A stretch of 64,000 bases of DNA from Alphaproteobacteria bacterium (GCA_018823835.1 JAHJHT010000002.1:1488001-1552000), one strand, 5' to 3'. Counted from the stretch's first letter, positions 29,221-40,361 are shown. The notes: generated by a model from the sequence alone, not told the origin. Program-made: numbers and translations.

Positions 29221-29237
29221 CCGTGTTTCCGTCCGTG

Positions 29238-29281
29238 GCGCGGCCTCTGGCCGTGACCCTCAGGTCACCGGCCGCGCTTTT
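29238..29281. terminator. Second nested hairpin with T-run
   Basis: GCGCGGCC (29238-29245) pairs with GGCCGCGC (29270-29277), enclosing GTGACC (29253-29258) with GGTCAC (29263-29268) and the loop CTCA. TTTT follows at 29278-29281 on the plus strand. It also lies directly downstream of the minus-strand small ORF at 29288, so it may end transcripts from both sides. Confidence 0.5.
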
Positions 29282-29287
29282 CGCGCC

Positions 29288-29359
29288 CTAACGGGAAGAC
29301 TGCTCCCCGAAAGTGCGATCCGCTGAGGCCACGTTCTGGAAAACGAAATCACTCGACAT
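29288..29359 (-). CDS. Putative 23-residue protein with a perfect Shine-Dalgarno
   Basis: A minus-strand ATG at 29359 opens 23 codons ending in TAG. The product begins MSSDFVFQNVASAD and ends RTFGEQSSR; it is soluble-looking and I recognise no family. GAAAGGAGGTGATCC (29375-29361) is fully complementary to the 3' end of 16S rRNA, with 7 nt between GGAGG and the ATG, an ideal initiation site. A hairpin at 29453-29477 separates it from acs upstream and another at 29238-29277 lies just after it, so it looks like a self-contained small gene. It could instead be a leader or regulatory element; no protein evidence is available. Confidence 0.5.
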   Translation of the reverse strand: MSSDFVFQNVASADRTFGEQSSR

Positions 29360-29452
29360 CGGATCACCTCCTTTCAGTTGTTGAACACGCAGCAAAGTTG
29401 GGGCGTTTCGCTCCAATCTGCAAGTGCCAAAAAGCCACTATCCCAAGCGCTC

Positions 29453-29477
29453 GTCACGCAGGCCCCGCCTGCGCGAC
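29453..29477 (-). terminator. Hairpin downstream of acs
   Basis: An 11-bp stem with one G-T wobble (29453-29463 with 29467-29477) has a 3-nt loop. It begins 15 nt after the acs stop on the minus strand. No T-run follows immediately; TTTTT appears about 17 nt later. It is probably the 3' end of acs mRNA. Confidence 0.45.
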
Positions 29478-29491
29478 AGCAAGGCTTTATG

Positions 29492-31447
<1,956 letters not shown>

Positions 31448-31471
31448 GCTGGTCTTCCCTCCCGAATGATT

Positions 31472-31514
31472 TTCGCGGCTGGCGCCGGATACGGCGCCAC
31501 GCTCCGCCCGCGAA
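31472..31514 (-). promoter_or_regulatory. Nested stem-loop in the acs leader
   Basis: An 8-bp perfect stem (TGGCGCCG 31480-31487, loop GATA, CGGCGCCA 31492-31499) sits inside a second helix formed by TTCGCGG (31472-31478) and CCGCGAA (31508-31514). The structure ends about 25 nt before the acs start, just above its ribosome-binding site. It may influence translation or mRNA stability. Confidence 0.4.
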
Positions 31515-31607
31515 CTGGGTCCCATTATTAACAGTTGCGCCAAGACAGCAACATTAGACCTTGGACTGCGCGGCGGGTTGACGCAGCGCAAACTCCCTCC
31601 GGACGAT

Positions 31608-31627
31608 AGCACTCGCCGGTGAGTGCT
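31608..31627. promoter_or_regulatory. Operator-like inverted repeat between acs and usg
   Basis: AGCACTC (31608-31614) and GAGTGCT (31621-31627) form a perfect 7-6-7 inverted repeat in the 301-bp divergent region (31448-31748). Size and position suit a dimeric transcription factor acting on either gene. Apart from this and the acs leader stem-loop I see no other element in the region. Confidence 0.4.
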
Positions 31628-31748
31628 GCCAACCATTTGATTCCGTGAAGGAAAAGCGGGTTCAATCACGCAAAATTCAATAGACGGTTAAGGAACGGCG
31701 CGCACAATTTGCAGTTAGGAGGACGACTCAACGCCTGGAAGGACGGCC

Positions 31749-32021
31749 ATGCGCGAACACCCTGAAATGGAACTGATGCTCAAGGGCTATGGGCTGACGA
31801 CGGCCCAGATTCTCTATCACCTGCCCGACCATCCGCATCTGCTGCAGACCTACGTCTGGCAGGACTACGACATCGCCCCGAAGTTTCCGGTGCTGATCAA
31901 GTTCCTCGACTTCTGGAAGTCGAAGCTCGAGGGCCCGCTGCATTCGATACAATACACGCACCAGAAGCTGATCGCGCCCAATGAATGGCGTAACGTGGAC
32001 GGCGAATTCCTGCTACACTGA
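31749..32021 (+). CDS. usg: Usg family protein
   Basis: A 90-residue protein of the Usg-like family found in Alphaproteobacteria. It starts MREHPEMELMLKGYGLTTAQILYHLPDHPHLLQTYVWQ, with the characteristic LQxYxWQDYD and FPVLIKFLDFWKSKLEGPLHSI segments, and is close to the usual family length. The function is unknown; the name comes from its original position beside trp genes in Caulobacter. An A/G-rich TTAGGAGG lies 25-30 nt upstream and GGAAGGAC just before the ATG serves as the ribosome site. It is followed by a DUF2235 gene after 158 nt. Confidence 0.9.
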   Translation: MREHPEMELMLKGYGLTTAQILYHLPDHPHLLQTYVWQDYDIAPKFPVLIKFLDFWKSKLEGPLHSIQYTHQKLIAPNEWRNVDGEFLLH

Positions 32022-32179
32022 ACAAAGCGCCGCAGTAATCAGCCGACGTTTCTTTGGCCTGCAATTTCCTGTTGCGCGCAACTTGTGACTGCCGTCGGCG
32101 ATACTGAAGCGGCAAGGGAGCCCGCATCAAGTGCGGGGCCTGTTCTTATGGCATCGCGGACGGCTGGCGGGAGGCGGCC

Positions 32180-33265
32180 ATGCCGGACTACTGGTGCCTG
32201 ATATTCTCGGACGGAACAGGACAGCGCGGCGTGCGCGAGGACGCTTCGGTCCGCAACACCAACATCTTCCAGATGTTTGCCGCTTCCGAGGGCAAGATCT
32301 ATCTCGACGCCTTCTACGATCCCGGGCTCGGGGCGCCCGACGAGGGCGGCAACAACTGGACACGCAGCGCGCGAAACCTGTGGTCCAAGGCGACCGGCTG
32401 GGGCATCTCCGCCAATATTGCCGATTGCTACGAGGCGCTGATGCTCAAGTGGGCGCGCGGCAAGAGGATCGGGCTGTTCGGTTTCAGCCGCGGGGCCTAC
32501 ACGGTCCGTTGCGTCGGCGGGGTGCTGGGAACCTGCGGTATCGCGACCATGGACAAGGGTTCGCCGATATCCAAGGACAATGACGGCGCGGGTGCCAAGC
32601 GGCGGCGGGCCATCGCCGAAGAGGCCGTGGCGGCCTACAAGATCAAGAATGAGAGTGAACGGAAGACGGCTGGCAGCAGATTTGCCCAGAAGTACCAGGC
32701 GCAGCCGGCGATGCCCGACGTGATCGGCGTCTTCGATACGGTCAAGTCGCTCGGGCTGCCGGGTGTCGCCAATCTGGTCAATCCATGGAAACACGAGTTC
32801 CACGACAACGAATTGTCGGGGCGCGTGCCGGTCGGACTGCACGCCCTGTCGATCGACGAGAACCGAAAGGCCTTCCTGCCCGAACTGTGGGATGATGCGA
32901 GCGCCGACGGGCAGGTGATCGAGCAGGTATGGTTTCCCGGCGTCCACTCCGACATCGGCGGCGGCTACGAGGACGACTGGCGGCTGGCCGACCTGACACT
33001 CGACTGGATGCTCGACCGATTGCGCAACATCGCCAAGCTGCACATCCCGCTCACCGTCAGCAAGCGTGACAATGTGCTTGGCCAGGCGCATGACGAACGC
33101 AGCGGCTTCGGCACGCTGTGGCTGCCTGCCGCGCGCAAGGTGCGCGGCGAGGCAGTCGACAGGGACGCGCTGTGCGGAGGGATCGAAGACAGGTTCGACC
33201 AGTACCGCCCGTCCTACAGGCCGCGCCTGCTGCGCAGCCATCCGCGGGTCAGCCGGTTCTTCTGA
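32180..33265 (+). CDS. DUF2235 alpha/beta-hydrolase-like protein
   Basis: A 361-residue protein of the DUF2235 family, whose studied members include Tle1-type phospholipase effectors of type VI secretion. The nucleophile elbow is GFSRGAY with Ser103. The other likely triad parts are Asp in IGVFDTVKSLG and His in PGVHSDIGGGYEDDWRLADLTLDWM. The N-terminal LIFSDGTGQRG is the usual DUF2235 start. No signal peptide or membrane segment is seen. No VgrG, PAAR, adaptor or immunity-like gene is adjacent, so an effector role is not supported by context; a cytoplasmic lipase or esterase is equally possible. Confidence 0.87.
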   Translation: MPDYWCLIFSDGTGQRGVREDASVRNTNIFQMFAASEGKIYLDAFYDPGLGAPDEGGNNWTRSARNLWSKATGWGISANIADCYEALMLKWARGKRIGLFGFSRGAYTVRCVGGVLGTCGIATMDKGSPISKDNDGAGAKRRRAIAEEAVAAYKIKNESERKTAGSRFAQKYQAQPAMPDVIGVFDTVKSLGLPGVANLVNPWKHEFHDNELSGRVPVGLHALSIDENRKAFLPELWDDASADGQVIEQVWFPGVHSDIGGGYEDDWRLADLTLDWMLDRLRNIAKLHIPLTVSKRDNVLGQAHDERSGFGTLWLPAARKVRGEAVDRDALCGGIEDRFDQYRPSYRPRLLRSHPRVSRFF

Positions 33266-33268
33266 TGC

Positions 33269-33285
33269 GAGGGGCGGTTCCCCTC
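33269..33285. terminator. Short hairpin between DUF2235 and yggS
   Basis: GAGGGG (33269-33274) pairs with CCCCTC (33280-33285) around CGGTT, 3 nt after the DUF2235 stop. It has no T-tract on either side. It sits in a convergent junction. Confidence 0.35.
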
Positions 33286-33324
33286 AGACGGCCGGCGGGA
33301 TAGGCGATCATCGGACTCGCGCCG

Positions 33325-33987
33325 TCAGCGGCTGCCGAAGATGGCGGAGCCGACGCGCACGCTGGTGGCGCCGAAGGCGACGGCGAGCGCGTAGTCGCCC
33401 GACATGCCCATGGAGAGTTTTGCTAGGCCCGCTTCGGTCGCCAGCTTTGCAAGCAGCGCGAAATGCGGGCCGGGGTTCTCGTCTACCGGCGGGATGCACA
33501 TCAGGCCCTCGACGGCGAGGCCGTGCACCGCGCGGCAGCGCTCGACGAAGGCGACGGTCTCCTGCGGCGCGATGCCGGCCTTCTGCGGTTCCGCACCGGT
33601 ATTGACCTGTACGTAGAACCTCATCGCCTTGCCCTGCTTGACCGTCTCCTTGGCCAGTTCGGCGGCGATCTTCTCGCGGTCGACGGTCTCGATGCAGTCG
33701 AAGAGCGCCACCGCCTCCTTCGCCTTGTTGGACTGCAGCGGGCCGATAAGATGCAGCTCGATATCGGGAAATTCCTGCTTCAGCGCCGGCCACTTCCCCT
33801 GGGCCTCCTGGACGCGGTTCTCGCCGAAGACGCGCTGGCCGGCCTCGATGACGGGACGGATGTCGGCCGCCTCGAAGGTCTTGGAAACGGCGACGAGCGT
33901 GACCGAGGCCTCATCGCGCTTCGCCTCGGCGGCGGCCGCAGCGATCGTCTCACGGACGGTCTGGAGTTGTTCGACTGACTTGTTCAT
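33325..33987 (-). CDS. yggS: YggS-family pyridoxal-phosphate homeostasis protein
   Basis: A 220-residue PLP-binding protein that buffers pyridoxal 5'-phosphate and affects amino-acid homeostasis. The PLP lysine is Lys36 in LVAVSKTF. Other family motifs are FGENRVQEAQGKWPAL, HLIGPLQSNKAKEAV, VQVNTGAEPQKAGI, GLMCIPP and LSMGMSGDYALAVAFGATSVRVGSAIFG. The length is standard. It is divergent from leuS, with 147 nt between the starts, and monocistronic. Confidence 0.94.
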   Translation of the reverse strand: MNKSVEQLQTVRETIAAAAAEAKRDEASVTLVAVSKTFEAADIRPVIEAGQRVFGENRVQEAQGKWPALKQEFPDIELHLIGPLQSNKAKEAVALFDCIETVDREKIAAELAKETVKQGKAMRFYVQVNTGAEPQKAGIAPQETVAFVERCRAVHGLAVEGLMCIPPVDENPGPHFALLAKLATEAGLAKLSMGMSGDYALAVAFGATSVRVGSAIFGSR

Positions 33988-34134
33988 GCCTGTTCCGGAA
34001 CCGATATGCTGACTGCCCGCAAGCGCAGAGTTGACGCTTCCCGCAATCCATGGTGAAGGTCCGCCCGATATTTTCAGGACCGCCGGAGCAACATCCGCCG
34101 GTCATCGCCCAGTCTTTTAAGTGAAAAAGCGGTC

Positions 34135-36762
34135 ATGGCAACCGAACGATACAATCCGCGCGCGACGGAACCCAAATGGCAGAAGGCCTGGGACGCCGCC
34201 AGGCTCTTCGAGACGAAGAACGACGACCCGCGCGAGAAATACTACGTGCTGGAGATGTTCCCCTATCCGTCGGGGCGCATCCACATGGGGCATGTGCGCA
34301 ACTACACGATGGGCGACGTGGTGGCGCGGCATCGCCGGGCGCTCGGCTACAACGTGCTGCACCCGATGGGCTGGGACGCCTTCGGCCTGCCGGCCGAGAA
34401 CGCGGCGCGCGACAACAAGGTCAATCCCCGCGAGTGGACCTACGCCAACATCGCGACGATGAAGGGCCAGCTGAAGACGATGGGCCTGTCGCTCGACTGG
34501 GCGCGCGAGTTCGCGACCTGCGACCCGACCTACTACAAGCACCAGCAGAAGATGTTCCTCGACTTCTGGAAGGCTGGGCTGGCCGAGCGCAAGTCGGCCA
34601 AGGTCAACTGGGATCCCGAGGACATGACCGTGCTCGCCAACGAGCAGGTGATAGACGGACGCGGCTGGCGCTCCGGCGCCCTGGTGGAACAGCGCGACCT
34701 CACGCAGTGGTTCTTCAAGATCACGTCGATGTCGCAGGACCTGCTGGACAGCCTGGGAACGCTCGACAAGTGGCCCGAGAAGGTCCGCGTCATGCAGCAG
34801 AACTGGATCGGAAGGTCGGAAGGCCTGCTGATCCGCTGGCCGCTGGTCGAGGCTGTCGAGGGCGCTTCCGAGCTCGAGGTCTACACGACCCGGCCCGACA
34901 CGATCTTCGGCGCCTCGTTCATGGCGATCGCCGCCGACCATCCGCTGGCCAAGAAGGCGGCGAGCGGCAATCCGGAACTGAAGGCGTTCATCGACGACAT
35001 CAGGCACAGCGGCACCTCGGCCGTCGAGATCGAGACGGCCGAGAAGCGCGGCTTCGATACCGGACTGCGCGTCGTGCATCCGTTTGATTCCAGCTGGACG
35101 CTGCCGGTCTATGTCGCGAACTTCGTGCTGATGGAATACGGCACGGGCGCCATCTTCGGCTGTCCGGCGCATGACCAGCGCGACCTCGACTTCGCCAACA
35201 AGTACGGCCTGCCGGTCGTGCCCGTGGTGATGCCCGACGGAGGCGACGCGAAGACGTTCCAGATCACCGAGGAGGCCTTCGTCGACGACGGGGCGATGAT
35301 CAATTCACGCTTTCTCGACGGGATGACCCCCGACGCGGCTTTCGATGAAGTGGCAACGCGGCTGTCGGGCGTGACCATCGGCAACCGACCACAGGGCGAG
35401 CGCAAGGTGCAGTTCCGCCTGCGCGACTGGCTGATCTCACGCCAGCGCTACTGGGGCTGCCCCATACCGGTGATCCACTGCGACGATTGCGGCGCGGTGC
35501 CGGTGCCGGACGACCAGCTGCCGGTGGTGCTGCCCAATGACGTGACCTTCGACAGACCGGGCAATCCGCTCGACCACCACCCGACCTGGAAGCATGCCGA
35601 CTGCCCGAGCTGCGGCAAGCCGGCCAGGCGCGACACCGACACGATGGATACGTTCGTCGATTCGTCGTGGTATTTCGCGCGCTTTACCGACCCGTGGAAC
35701 GAAGTGGCGCCGACGACGCTCGCCTGCGTCGACGGCAAGAATGGCTGGCTGCCGGTGAACCAGTATATCGGCGGCATCGAGCATGCGATCCTGCACCTGC
35801 TCTATTCGCGCTTCTTCACGCGCGCGATGCAGGCGACCGGCCACCTGAACACGCTGAAGGAGCCCTTCGAGGGCATGTTCACCCAGGGCATGGTGGTGCA
35901 CGAGACCTACAAGGGCCCGGCCGGCTGGGTCACGCCGGCCGAGGTGAAGATCGAGGACGCCGACGGCAAGCGCGCCGCCAGCCTGCTGTCCAACGGCACG
36001 CCGGTCGAGATCGGCGCGATCGAGAAGATGTCGAAGTCGAAGAAGAATGTCGTCGATCCCGACGATATCATCGGAAGCTACGGCGCCGACACGGCGCGCT
36101 GGTTCATGCTGTCGGATTCGCCCCCGGAGCGCGACGTGATCTGGACCGAGGCCGGCGTCGAGGGCGCGCACCGATTCGTGCAGCGTGTCTGGCGGATGGT
36201 CTCGGAGGCTGCGCCGGCGCTGGCGGGCATTCACCCGCAGGCGGCGAGCGGGGGATCCGCGGGCGCGGTTTCCAAGGCGGCGCACCGGGCGGTCAAGGCC
36301 GTCGGAGAGGACATTTCGCGGCTGGGCTTCAACCGGGCGGTGGCGAGAATCTATGAGCTGACCAATGCGCTGCAGGTGCCGTTGGCCGAGGTGGTGGAAG
36401 GCAAGGCAAGTCCGGAAATGCTGGGCGCGGTGCGCCAGGCCTTCGACATGCTGGTCGGGCTGATCGCGCCGATGATGCCGCATCTGGCCGAGGAATCCTA
36501 CGCCGTGCTGGGCGGTGAGGGGATGATCGCCGACCGGCCATGGCCAAGCTTCGACCCGGCACTGACCGTGGACAGCGAAATCACCCTGCCGGTGCAGATC
36601 AACGGCAAGAAGCGGGGAGATTTGACAATCGCCCGCGACGCGGATCAAGGTACGATTGAGAGAGCCGCGCTCCAGCTGGATTTCGTGCAGAAGGCGCTCG
36701 AGGGAAAGCCGCCACGCAAGGTGATTGTCGTGCCGCAGAGGATCGTCAATGTCGTCGCCTGA
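34135..36762 (+). CDS. leuS: Leucyl-tRNA synthetase
   Basis: An 875-residue class I aminoacyl-tRNA synthetase that charges tRNA-Leu. The HIGH-type motif is His50-Met-Gly-His53 ([17 protein letters not shown]) and the KMSKS motif is at 631-635 (KMSKSKKN). The editing domain (about 220-410) contains [16 protein letters not shown] and [14 protein letters not shown] motifs. The end carries the tRNA-binding [13 protein letters not shown] segment. No strong Shine-Dalgarno is visible. It overlaps lptE by 14 bp. Confidence 0.97.
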   Translation: MATERYNPRATEPKWQKAWDAARLFETKNDDPREKYYVLEMFPYPSGRIHMGHVRNYTMGDVVARHRRALGYNVLHPMGWDAFGLPAENAARDNKVNPREWTYANIATMKGQLKTMGLSLDWAREFATCDPTYYKHQQKMFLDFWKAGLAERKSAKVNWDPEDMTVLANEQVIDGRGWRSGALVEQRDLTQWFFKITSMSQDLLDSLGTLDKWPEKVRVMQQNWIGRSEGLLIRWPLVEAVEGASELEVYTTRPDTIFGASFMAIAADHPLAKKAASGNPELKAFIDDIRHSGTSAVEIETAEKRGFDTGLRVVHPFDSSWTLPVYVANFVLMEYGTGAIFGCPAHDQRDLDFANKYGLPVVPVVMPDGGDAKTFQITEEAFVDDGAMINSRFLDGMTPDAAFDEVATRLSGVTIGNRPQGERKVQFRLRDWLISRQRYWGCPIPVIHCDDCGAVPVPDDQLPVVLPNDVTFDRPGNPLDHHPTWKHADCPSCGKPARRDTDTMDTFVDSSWYFARFTDPWNEVAPTTLACVDGKNGWLPVNQYIGGIEHAILHLLYSRFFTRAMQATGHLNTLKEPFEGMFTQGMVVHETYKGPAGWVTPAEVKIEDADGKRAASLLSNGTPVEIGAIEKMSKSKKNVVDPDDIIGSYGADTARWFMLSDSPPERDVIWTEAGVEGAHRFVQRVWRMVSEAAPALAGIHPQAASGGSAGAVSKAAHRAVKAVGEDISRLGFNRAVARIYELTNALQVPLAEVVEGKASPEMLGAVRQAFDMLVGLIAPMMPHLAEESYAVLGGEGMIADRPWPSFDPALTVDSEITLPVQINGKKRGDLTIARDADQGTIERAALQLDFVQKALEGKPPRKVIVVPQRIVNVVA

Positions 36763-37309
36763 GAAATCCATGCGCGGGAAGCTGCGCCACCTGACAATCG
36801 CAGCCGTGCTTTCGGCGATTCCCCTTGTTGCCGCCTGTACTGTGCAGCCGCTCTACTACAACCCGTCTTCGGGCGGCGTGGCGACCGGTGTGACCGCCGA
36901 ACTGCAGTCGATATCGATCAAGCCGGTCGAGACGCGCTACGGGCAGGAACTGCGCAACCACCTGATCTTCCTGCTCAACGGCGGCAGCGGCCAGCCCGCC
37001 GACGCGCGCTATTCGCTGGCGCTGCGGGTGACGTCGGTCGATCGTTCGGCCGCAGTCGTGCAGCGGGCGCGAGAGAATGAGCCGACGGCCGGCACGGTGA
37101 CGCTGACGGCAAACTACGTGCTGACCGAGAACGCGACGGGCGACGTGGCCGCGACCGGCCGCCGGCAGATCACGTCGTCCTACGACGTTCCCCGCCAGGA
37201 GTTCGCGGCGCTGCGCGCCGAGCGCGACGCCGAGAACCGGGCAGCGCGAGAACTGGCAGAGTTGCTGAAGCTGGTGCTGGCGCAGGAACTGACCGGCCGG
37301 GCCGGCTAG
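36749..37309 (+). CDS. lptE: LPS-assembly lipoprotein LptE
   Basis: A 186-residue outer-membrane lipoprotein that plugs LptD for lipopolysaccharide insertion. The signal peptide ends in a lipobox with Cys30 ([13 protein letters not shown]). The LYY after the Cys and the [23 protein letters not shown] and [31 protein letters not shown] segments fit LptE of Alphaproteobacteria. The start at 36749 is chosen because GAGG lies 7 nt upstream, giving a 14-bp overlap with leuS and translational coupling. In many Alphaproteobacteria holA follows lptE; here a hairpin and an opposing gene follow instead. Confidence 0.85.
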   Translation: MSSPEKSMRGKLRHLTIAAVLSAIPLVAACTVQPLYYNPSSGGVATGVTAELQSISIKPVETRYGQELRNHLIFLLNGGSGQPADARYSLALRVTSVDRSAAVVQRARENEPTAGTVTLTANYVLTENATGDVAATGRRQITSSYDVPRQEFAALRAERDAENRAARELAELLKLVLAQELTGRAG

Positions 37310-37333
37310 CGCTTCGGGGATCCCGAAGCGCTA
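37307..37333. terminator. Strong hairpin between lptE and the transaldolase
   Basis: A perfect 12-bp stem (TAGCGCTTCGGG 37307-37318 with CCCGAAGCGCTA 37322-37333) has a 3-nt loop. Its first three bases are the lptE stop codon. AATTTA follows on the plus strand. It probably ends both convergent transcripts. Confidence 0.65.
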
Positions 37334-37343
37334 ATTTACGGAA

Positions 37344-37997
37344 TCAGCCGATCGACTGGCCAGTCTTGGCCCAGTCAGCCAGGAACTGGTCGAGACCCTT
37401 GTCGGTGAGCGGATGCTTGACCAGCGCCTTCAGCGTTGCCGGCGGCGCGGTAACGACGTCGGCGCCGATGAGCGCTGCCTGCTTGACGTGATTGACGGTG
37501 CGCACGGAGGCGACCAGGATCTCGGTCTCGAAGGCGTAGTTGTCGTAGATGGTCTTGATCTCCTCGATCAGCTCCATGCCGTCGATGCCGATGTCGTCGA
37601 TGCGGCCGACGAAGGGCGAGATGAAGGTGGCGCCAGCCTTGGCGGCCAGCAATGCCTGGTTGGCCGAGAAGCACAGCGTGACGTTGACCAGCCGGCCTTC
37701 CGAACGGATCGCCTTGCAGGCCTTGAGCCCGTCGAGCGTCAGCGGCACCTTGATGCAGACATTGTCGGCGATCTTGGCCAGCACCTTGGCCTGCTGCATC
37801 ATCTCGGAATACTCGGTCGCGGTGACCTCGGCGGAGACCGGACCCTTGACGATCTCGCAGATCTGCCTGGTGACCTCGTCGATCTTGCCGCCGGACTTCA
37901 GGATGAGGGACGGGTTGGTGGTGACGCCATCGAGAAGGCCCAGATCATTGAGCTCGCGAATCTCTTTCACGTCTGCAGTATCGACGAAAAACTTCAT
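37344..37997 (-). CDS. fsa: Fructose-6-phosphate aldolase / small transaldolase
   Basis: A 217-residue enzyme of the short transaldolase (TalC/FSA) subfamily, acting in the non-oxidative pentose phosphate pathway. The Schiff-base lysine is Lys83 in NVCIKVPLT. Other signatures are [52 protein letters not shown] and [13 protein letters not shown]. Transaldolase versus F6P aldolase activity cannot be separated here. It is divergent from priA, with 87 nt between the starts. Confidence 0.92.
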   Translation of the reverse strand: MKFFVDTADVKEIRELNDLGLLDGVTTNPSLILKSGGKIDEVTRQICEIVKGPVSAEVTATEYSEMMQQAKVLAKIADNVCIKVPLTLDGLKACKAIRSEGRLVNVTLCFSANQALLAAKAGATFISPFVGRIDDIGIDGMELIEEIKTIYDNYAFETEILVASVRTVNHVKQAALIGADVVTAPPATLKALVKHPLTDKGLDQFLADWAKTGQSIG

Positions 37998-38084
37998 GGC
38001 CGTCTCCTTATTAAGTGTCTCGCTCGCGGGGATGCTTCGCGCTGGCCCTTGCTCTAACCGAAACGACGGGCAAGGTCACGTACC

Positions 38085-40268
38085 ATGAGAGACGATTCGC
38101 CATACGCGAAAGCCGCCCCCGTGCTGGTGCCGATGCCGGCCCCGCGGCCCTATACATATGCCGTGCCCGACGGCATGACAGTGGTGCCCGGATCGATCGT
38201 CAGGGTGCCGCTCGGCCCGCGCGAGGTGGCGGGCGTGGTCTGGGACAGCGCTGCCGACGCCGTCGATCCCAAGAAGCTCAGACCGATCTCCGAAGCCTTT
38301 GACTGTCCGCCGATCGACCGCGACATGCGGCGCTTCGTTGACTGGGTGTCGGCCTATACGCTGTCGCCGCCGGGCATGGTGGCGAAGATGCTGCTGCGCG
38401 CACCGGCGGCCTTCGACCCGGAGCCCTGGACGGAGGGGCTGAAGCGTACGGGCAGCGAGCCGGACCGCATGACGGCAGCGCGCAGCCGGGTGCTGGAAGC
38501 GTCGAACGACGGCTTCGCCTGGACGCGCCCGGGGCTCGCCCACGCCGCCGGCGTGTCGTCGACGGTGATCGACGGGCTGAGGGCGCAGGGCGTGTTTGAA
38601 ACGGTGATGATCCCGCCGCGCCCGGTCGTCGCCGCGCCTGAGGCGGGCTTCGCGGCGCCCGACCTGTCGCCCGACCAGGAAAGCGTCGCCCTGATGCTGC
38701 GGCAGTCGGCGCTTGCCGGCGGCGCGTCGGTCACGCTGATCGACGGCGTTACCGGGTCAGGGAAGACGGAGGTCTATTTCGAAGCGGTGGCGGCGGCGCT
38801 GGAGAAGGATTTCCAGGTGCTCATCCTGCTGCCCGAGATCGCGCTGACGCACGCCTTTCTCGAGCGTTTCCAGGACCGATTCGGGGCGAAGCCCGCGGAG
38901 TGGCATTCCGATCTCGCGCCGCGGATGCGCGAGCGCGTCTGGCGGCAGGTGGCGGAGGGCACGGTGAGGGTGGTCGCCGGCGCGCGCTCGGCGCTGTTCC
39001 TGCCCTTCAACAAGCTTGGATTGATCGTCGTCGACGAGGAGCACGACCCTGCCTACAAGCAGGAGGACCGCGTCTCCTACAATGCACGCGACATGGCGGT
39101 GGTGCGCGGCCATATCAGCGGGTTCCCCGTCGTGCTCGCCTCGGCGACGCCGTCGATCGAGAGCCGGGTCAACGCGATGCAGGGCCGCTATGCGCTGGCC
39201 AAGCTTCCCGGCCGTTTCGCCGAGGCGGCGATGCCAGACCTCAGGGCGATCGACATGCGGCGCAACCCGCCGGCGCGCGGCAAGTTCCTGTCGCCGGTGC
39301 TGGTCTCCGAGATCGGCAAGACGCTGGAGCGGGGCGAGCAGTCGCTGCTGTTTCTCAACCGGCGAGGCTATGCGCCGCTGACGCTCTGCCGTGTCTGCGG
39401 CCACCGCTTCCAGTGTCCCGACTGCTCGAGCTGGCTGGTCGAACACCGCTTCCGCGGCCAGCTGATCTGCCATCACTGCGGGCATAACGAAAAGCGGCCC
39501 GACGCCTGCCCGGAATGCGGCACGCTCGACCATCTTGTCGCCTGCGGTCCGGGCATTGAGCGGATCGCTGAGGAAGTGGTCGCCGACTTTCCCGACGCCC
39601 GCACCATCGTGCTTTCATCCGACATCATGGGCGGGGTGCGGCGGATGCGGCTGGAACTCGAGGCAATCGCCAAGGGCGAGGCCGACATCGTCATCGGCAC
39701 GCAGTTGGTGGCCAAGGGGCACAATTTTCCGAACATGACGCTGGTCGGCATCGTCGATGCGGACCTGGGGCTCGCCAATGGCGACCCGCGTGCCGCCGAA
39801 CGGACTTTCCAGCTGCTGTCGCAGGTGACGGGGCGGGCCGGGCGAACCGGCCGCAAGAGTCTGGGCCTGCTGCAGACCTTCCAGCCCGACCACCCCGTGA
39901 TGCGGGCAATCGTTTCGGGCGACGCGGAGGCCTTCTACGAGAGAGAGATCGCCGAGCGCGAGAAATCCGGGCTGCCGCCCTTCGGCCGGCTGGCCGGCAT
40001 CATTGTCAGCGCGGTGACGCGCGCCGAGGCGGAAGGGCATGCGCGGGCGCTGCGGCGATCGGCGCCGCGCGCCGCAGACATCCACGTCCTCGGGCCGGCC
40101 GAGGCGCCGCTGTCGCTGCTTGCCGGACGCCACCGCTTCCGGTTGCTGGTGCAGGGCGAAAGGCGCTCGGACATGCAGGGCTTCGTGCGCGAGATGCTGG
40201 AAAAGGGGCCGCGGGCGCGGGGCTCGGTGCGGGTCTCGGTGGATATCGATCCGCAGAGTTTTCTCTGA
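38085..40268 (+). CDS. priA: Primosomal protein N' (replication restart helicase PriA)
   Basis: PriA recognises stalled forks and reloads the replisome. The 727-residue protein has the N-terminal DNA-binding domain (VLVPMPAPRPYTYAVPDGM) and Walker A GVTGSGKT at 221-228. DEEH is at 317-320. The paired zinc-binding modules are CRVCGHRFQCPDC and CHHCGHNEKRPDACPECG. Motif V GTQLVAKGHNFPNMTLVGIVDAD and motif VI QVTGRAGRTGR follow. It lies 93 nt upstream of a small membrane protein and then the ATP synthase operon. Confidence 0.95.
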   Translation: MRDDSPYAKAAPVLVPMPAPRPYTYAVPDGMTVVPGSIVRVPLGPREVAGVVWDSAADAVDPKKLRPISEAFDCPPIDRDMRRFVDWVSAYTLSPPGMVAKMLLRAPAAFDPEPWTEGLKRTGSEPDRMTAARSRVLEASNDGFAWTRPGLAHAAGVSSTVIDGLRAQGVFETVMIPPRPVVAAPEAGFAAPDLSPDQESVALMLRQSALAGGASVTLIDGVTGSGKTEVYFEAVAAALEKDFQVLILLPEIALTHAFLERFQDRFGAKPAEWHSDLAPRMRERVWRQVAEGTVRVVAGARSALFLPFNKLGLIVVDEEHDPAYKQEDRVSYNARDMAVVRGHISGFPVVLASATPSIESRVNAMQGRYALAKLPGRFAEAAMPDLRAIDMRRNPPARGKFLSPVLVSEIGKTLERGEQSLLFLNRRGYAPLTLCRVCGHRFQCPDCSSWLVEHRFRGQLICHHCGHNEKRPDACPECGTLDHLVACGPGIERIAEEVVADFPDARTIVLSSDIMGGVRRMRLELEAIAKGEADIVIGTQLVAKGHNFPNMTLVGIVDADLGLANGDPRAAERTFQLLSQVTGRAGRTGRKSLGLLQTFQPDHPVMRAIVSGDAEAFYEREIAEREKSGLPPFGRLAGIIVSAVTRAEAEGHARALRRSAPRAADIHVLGPAEAPLSLLAGRHRFRLLVQGERRSDMQGFVREMLEKGPRARGSVRVSVDIDPQSFL

Positions 40269-40361
40269 GCGGGAGAGCACGGCGCCGATTTGCATTTGGC
40301 GTCCTGCCTGCCGCGCGGTAGGATGGGGATGCCTTCGGGCGGAGAGAGATTGGGGGCGGAC

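Noticed and set aside
31692..31715. EcfG-like site before usg (GGAAC, 16 nt, AGTT)
   Set aside because: The -10 element lacks the C of CGTT, so it is weaker than the two sites reported; kept only as a remote possibility.
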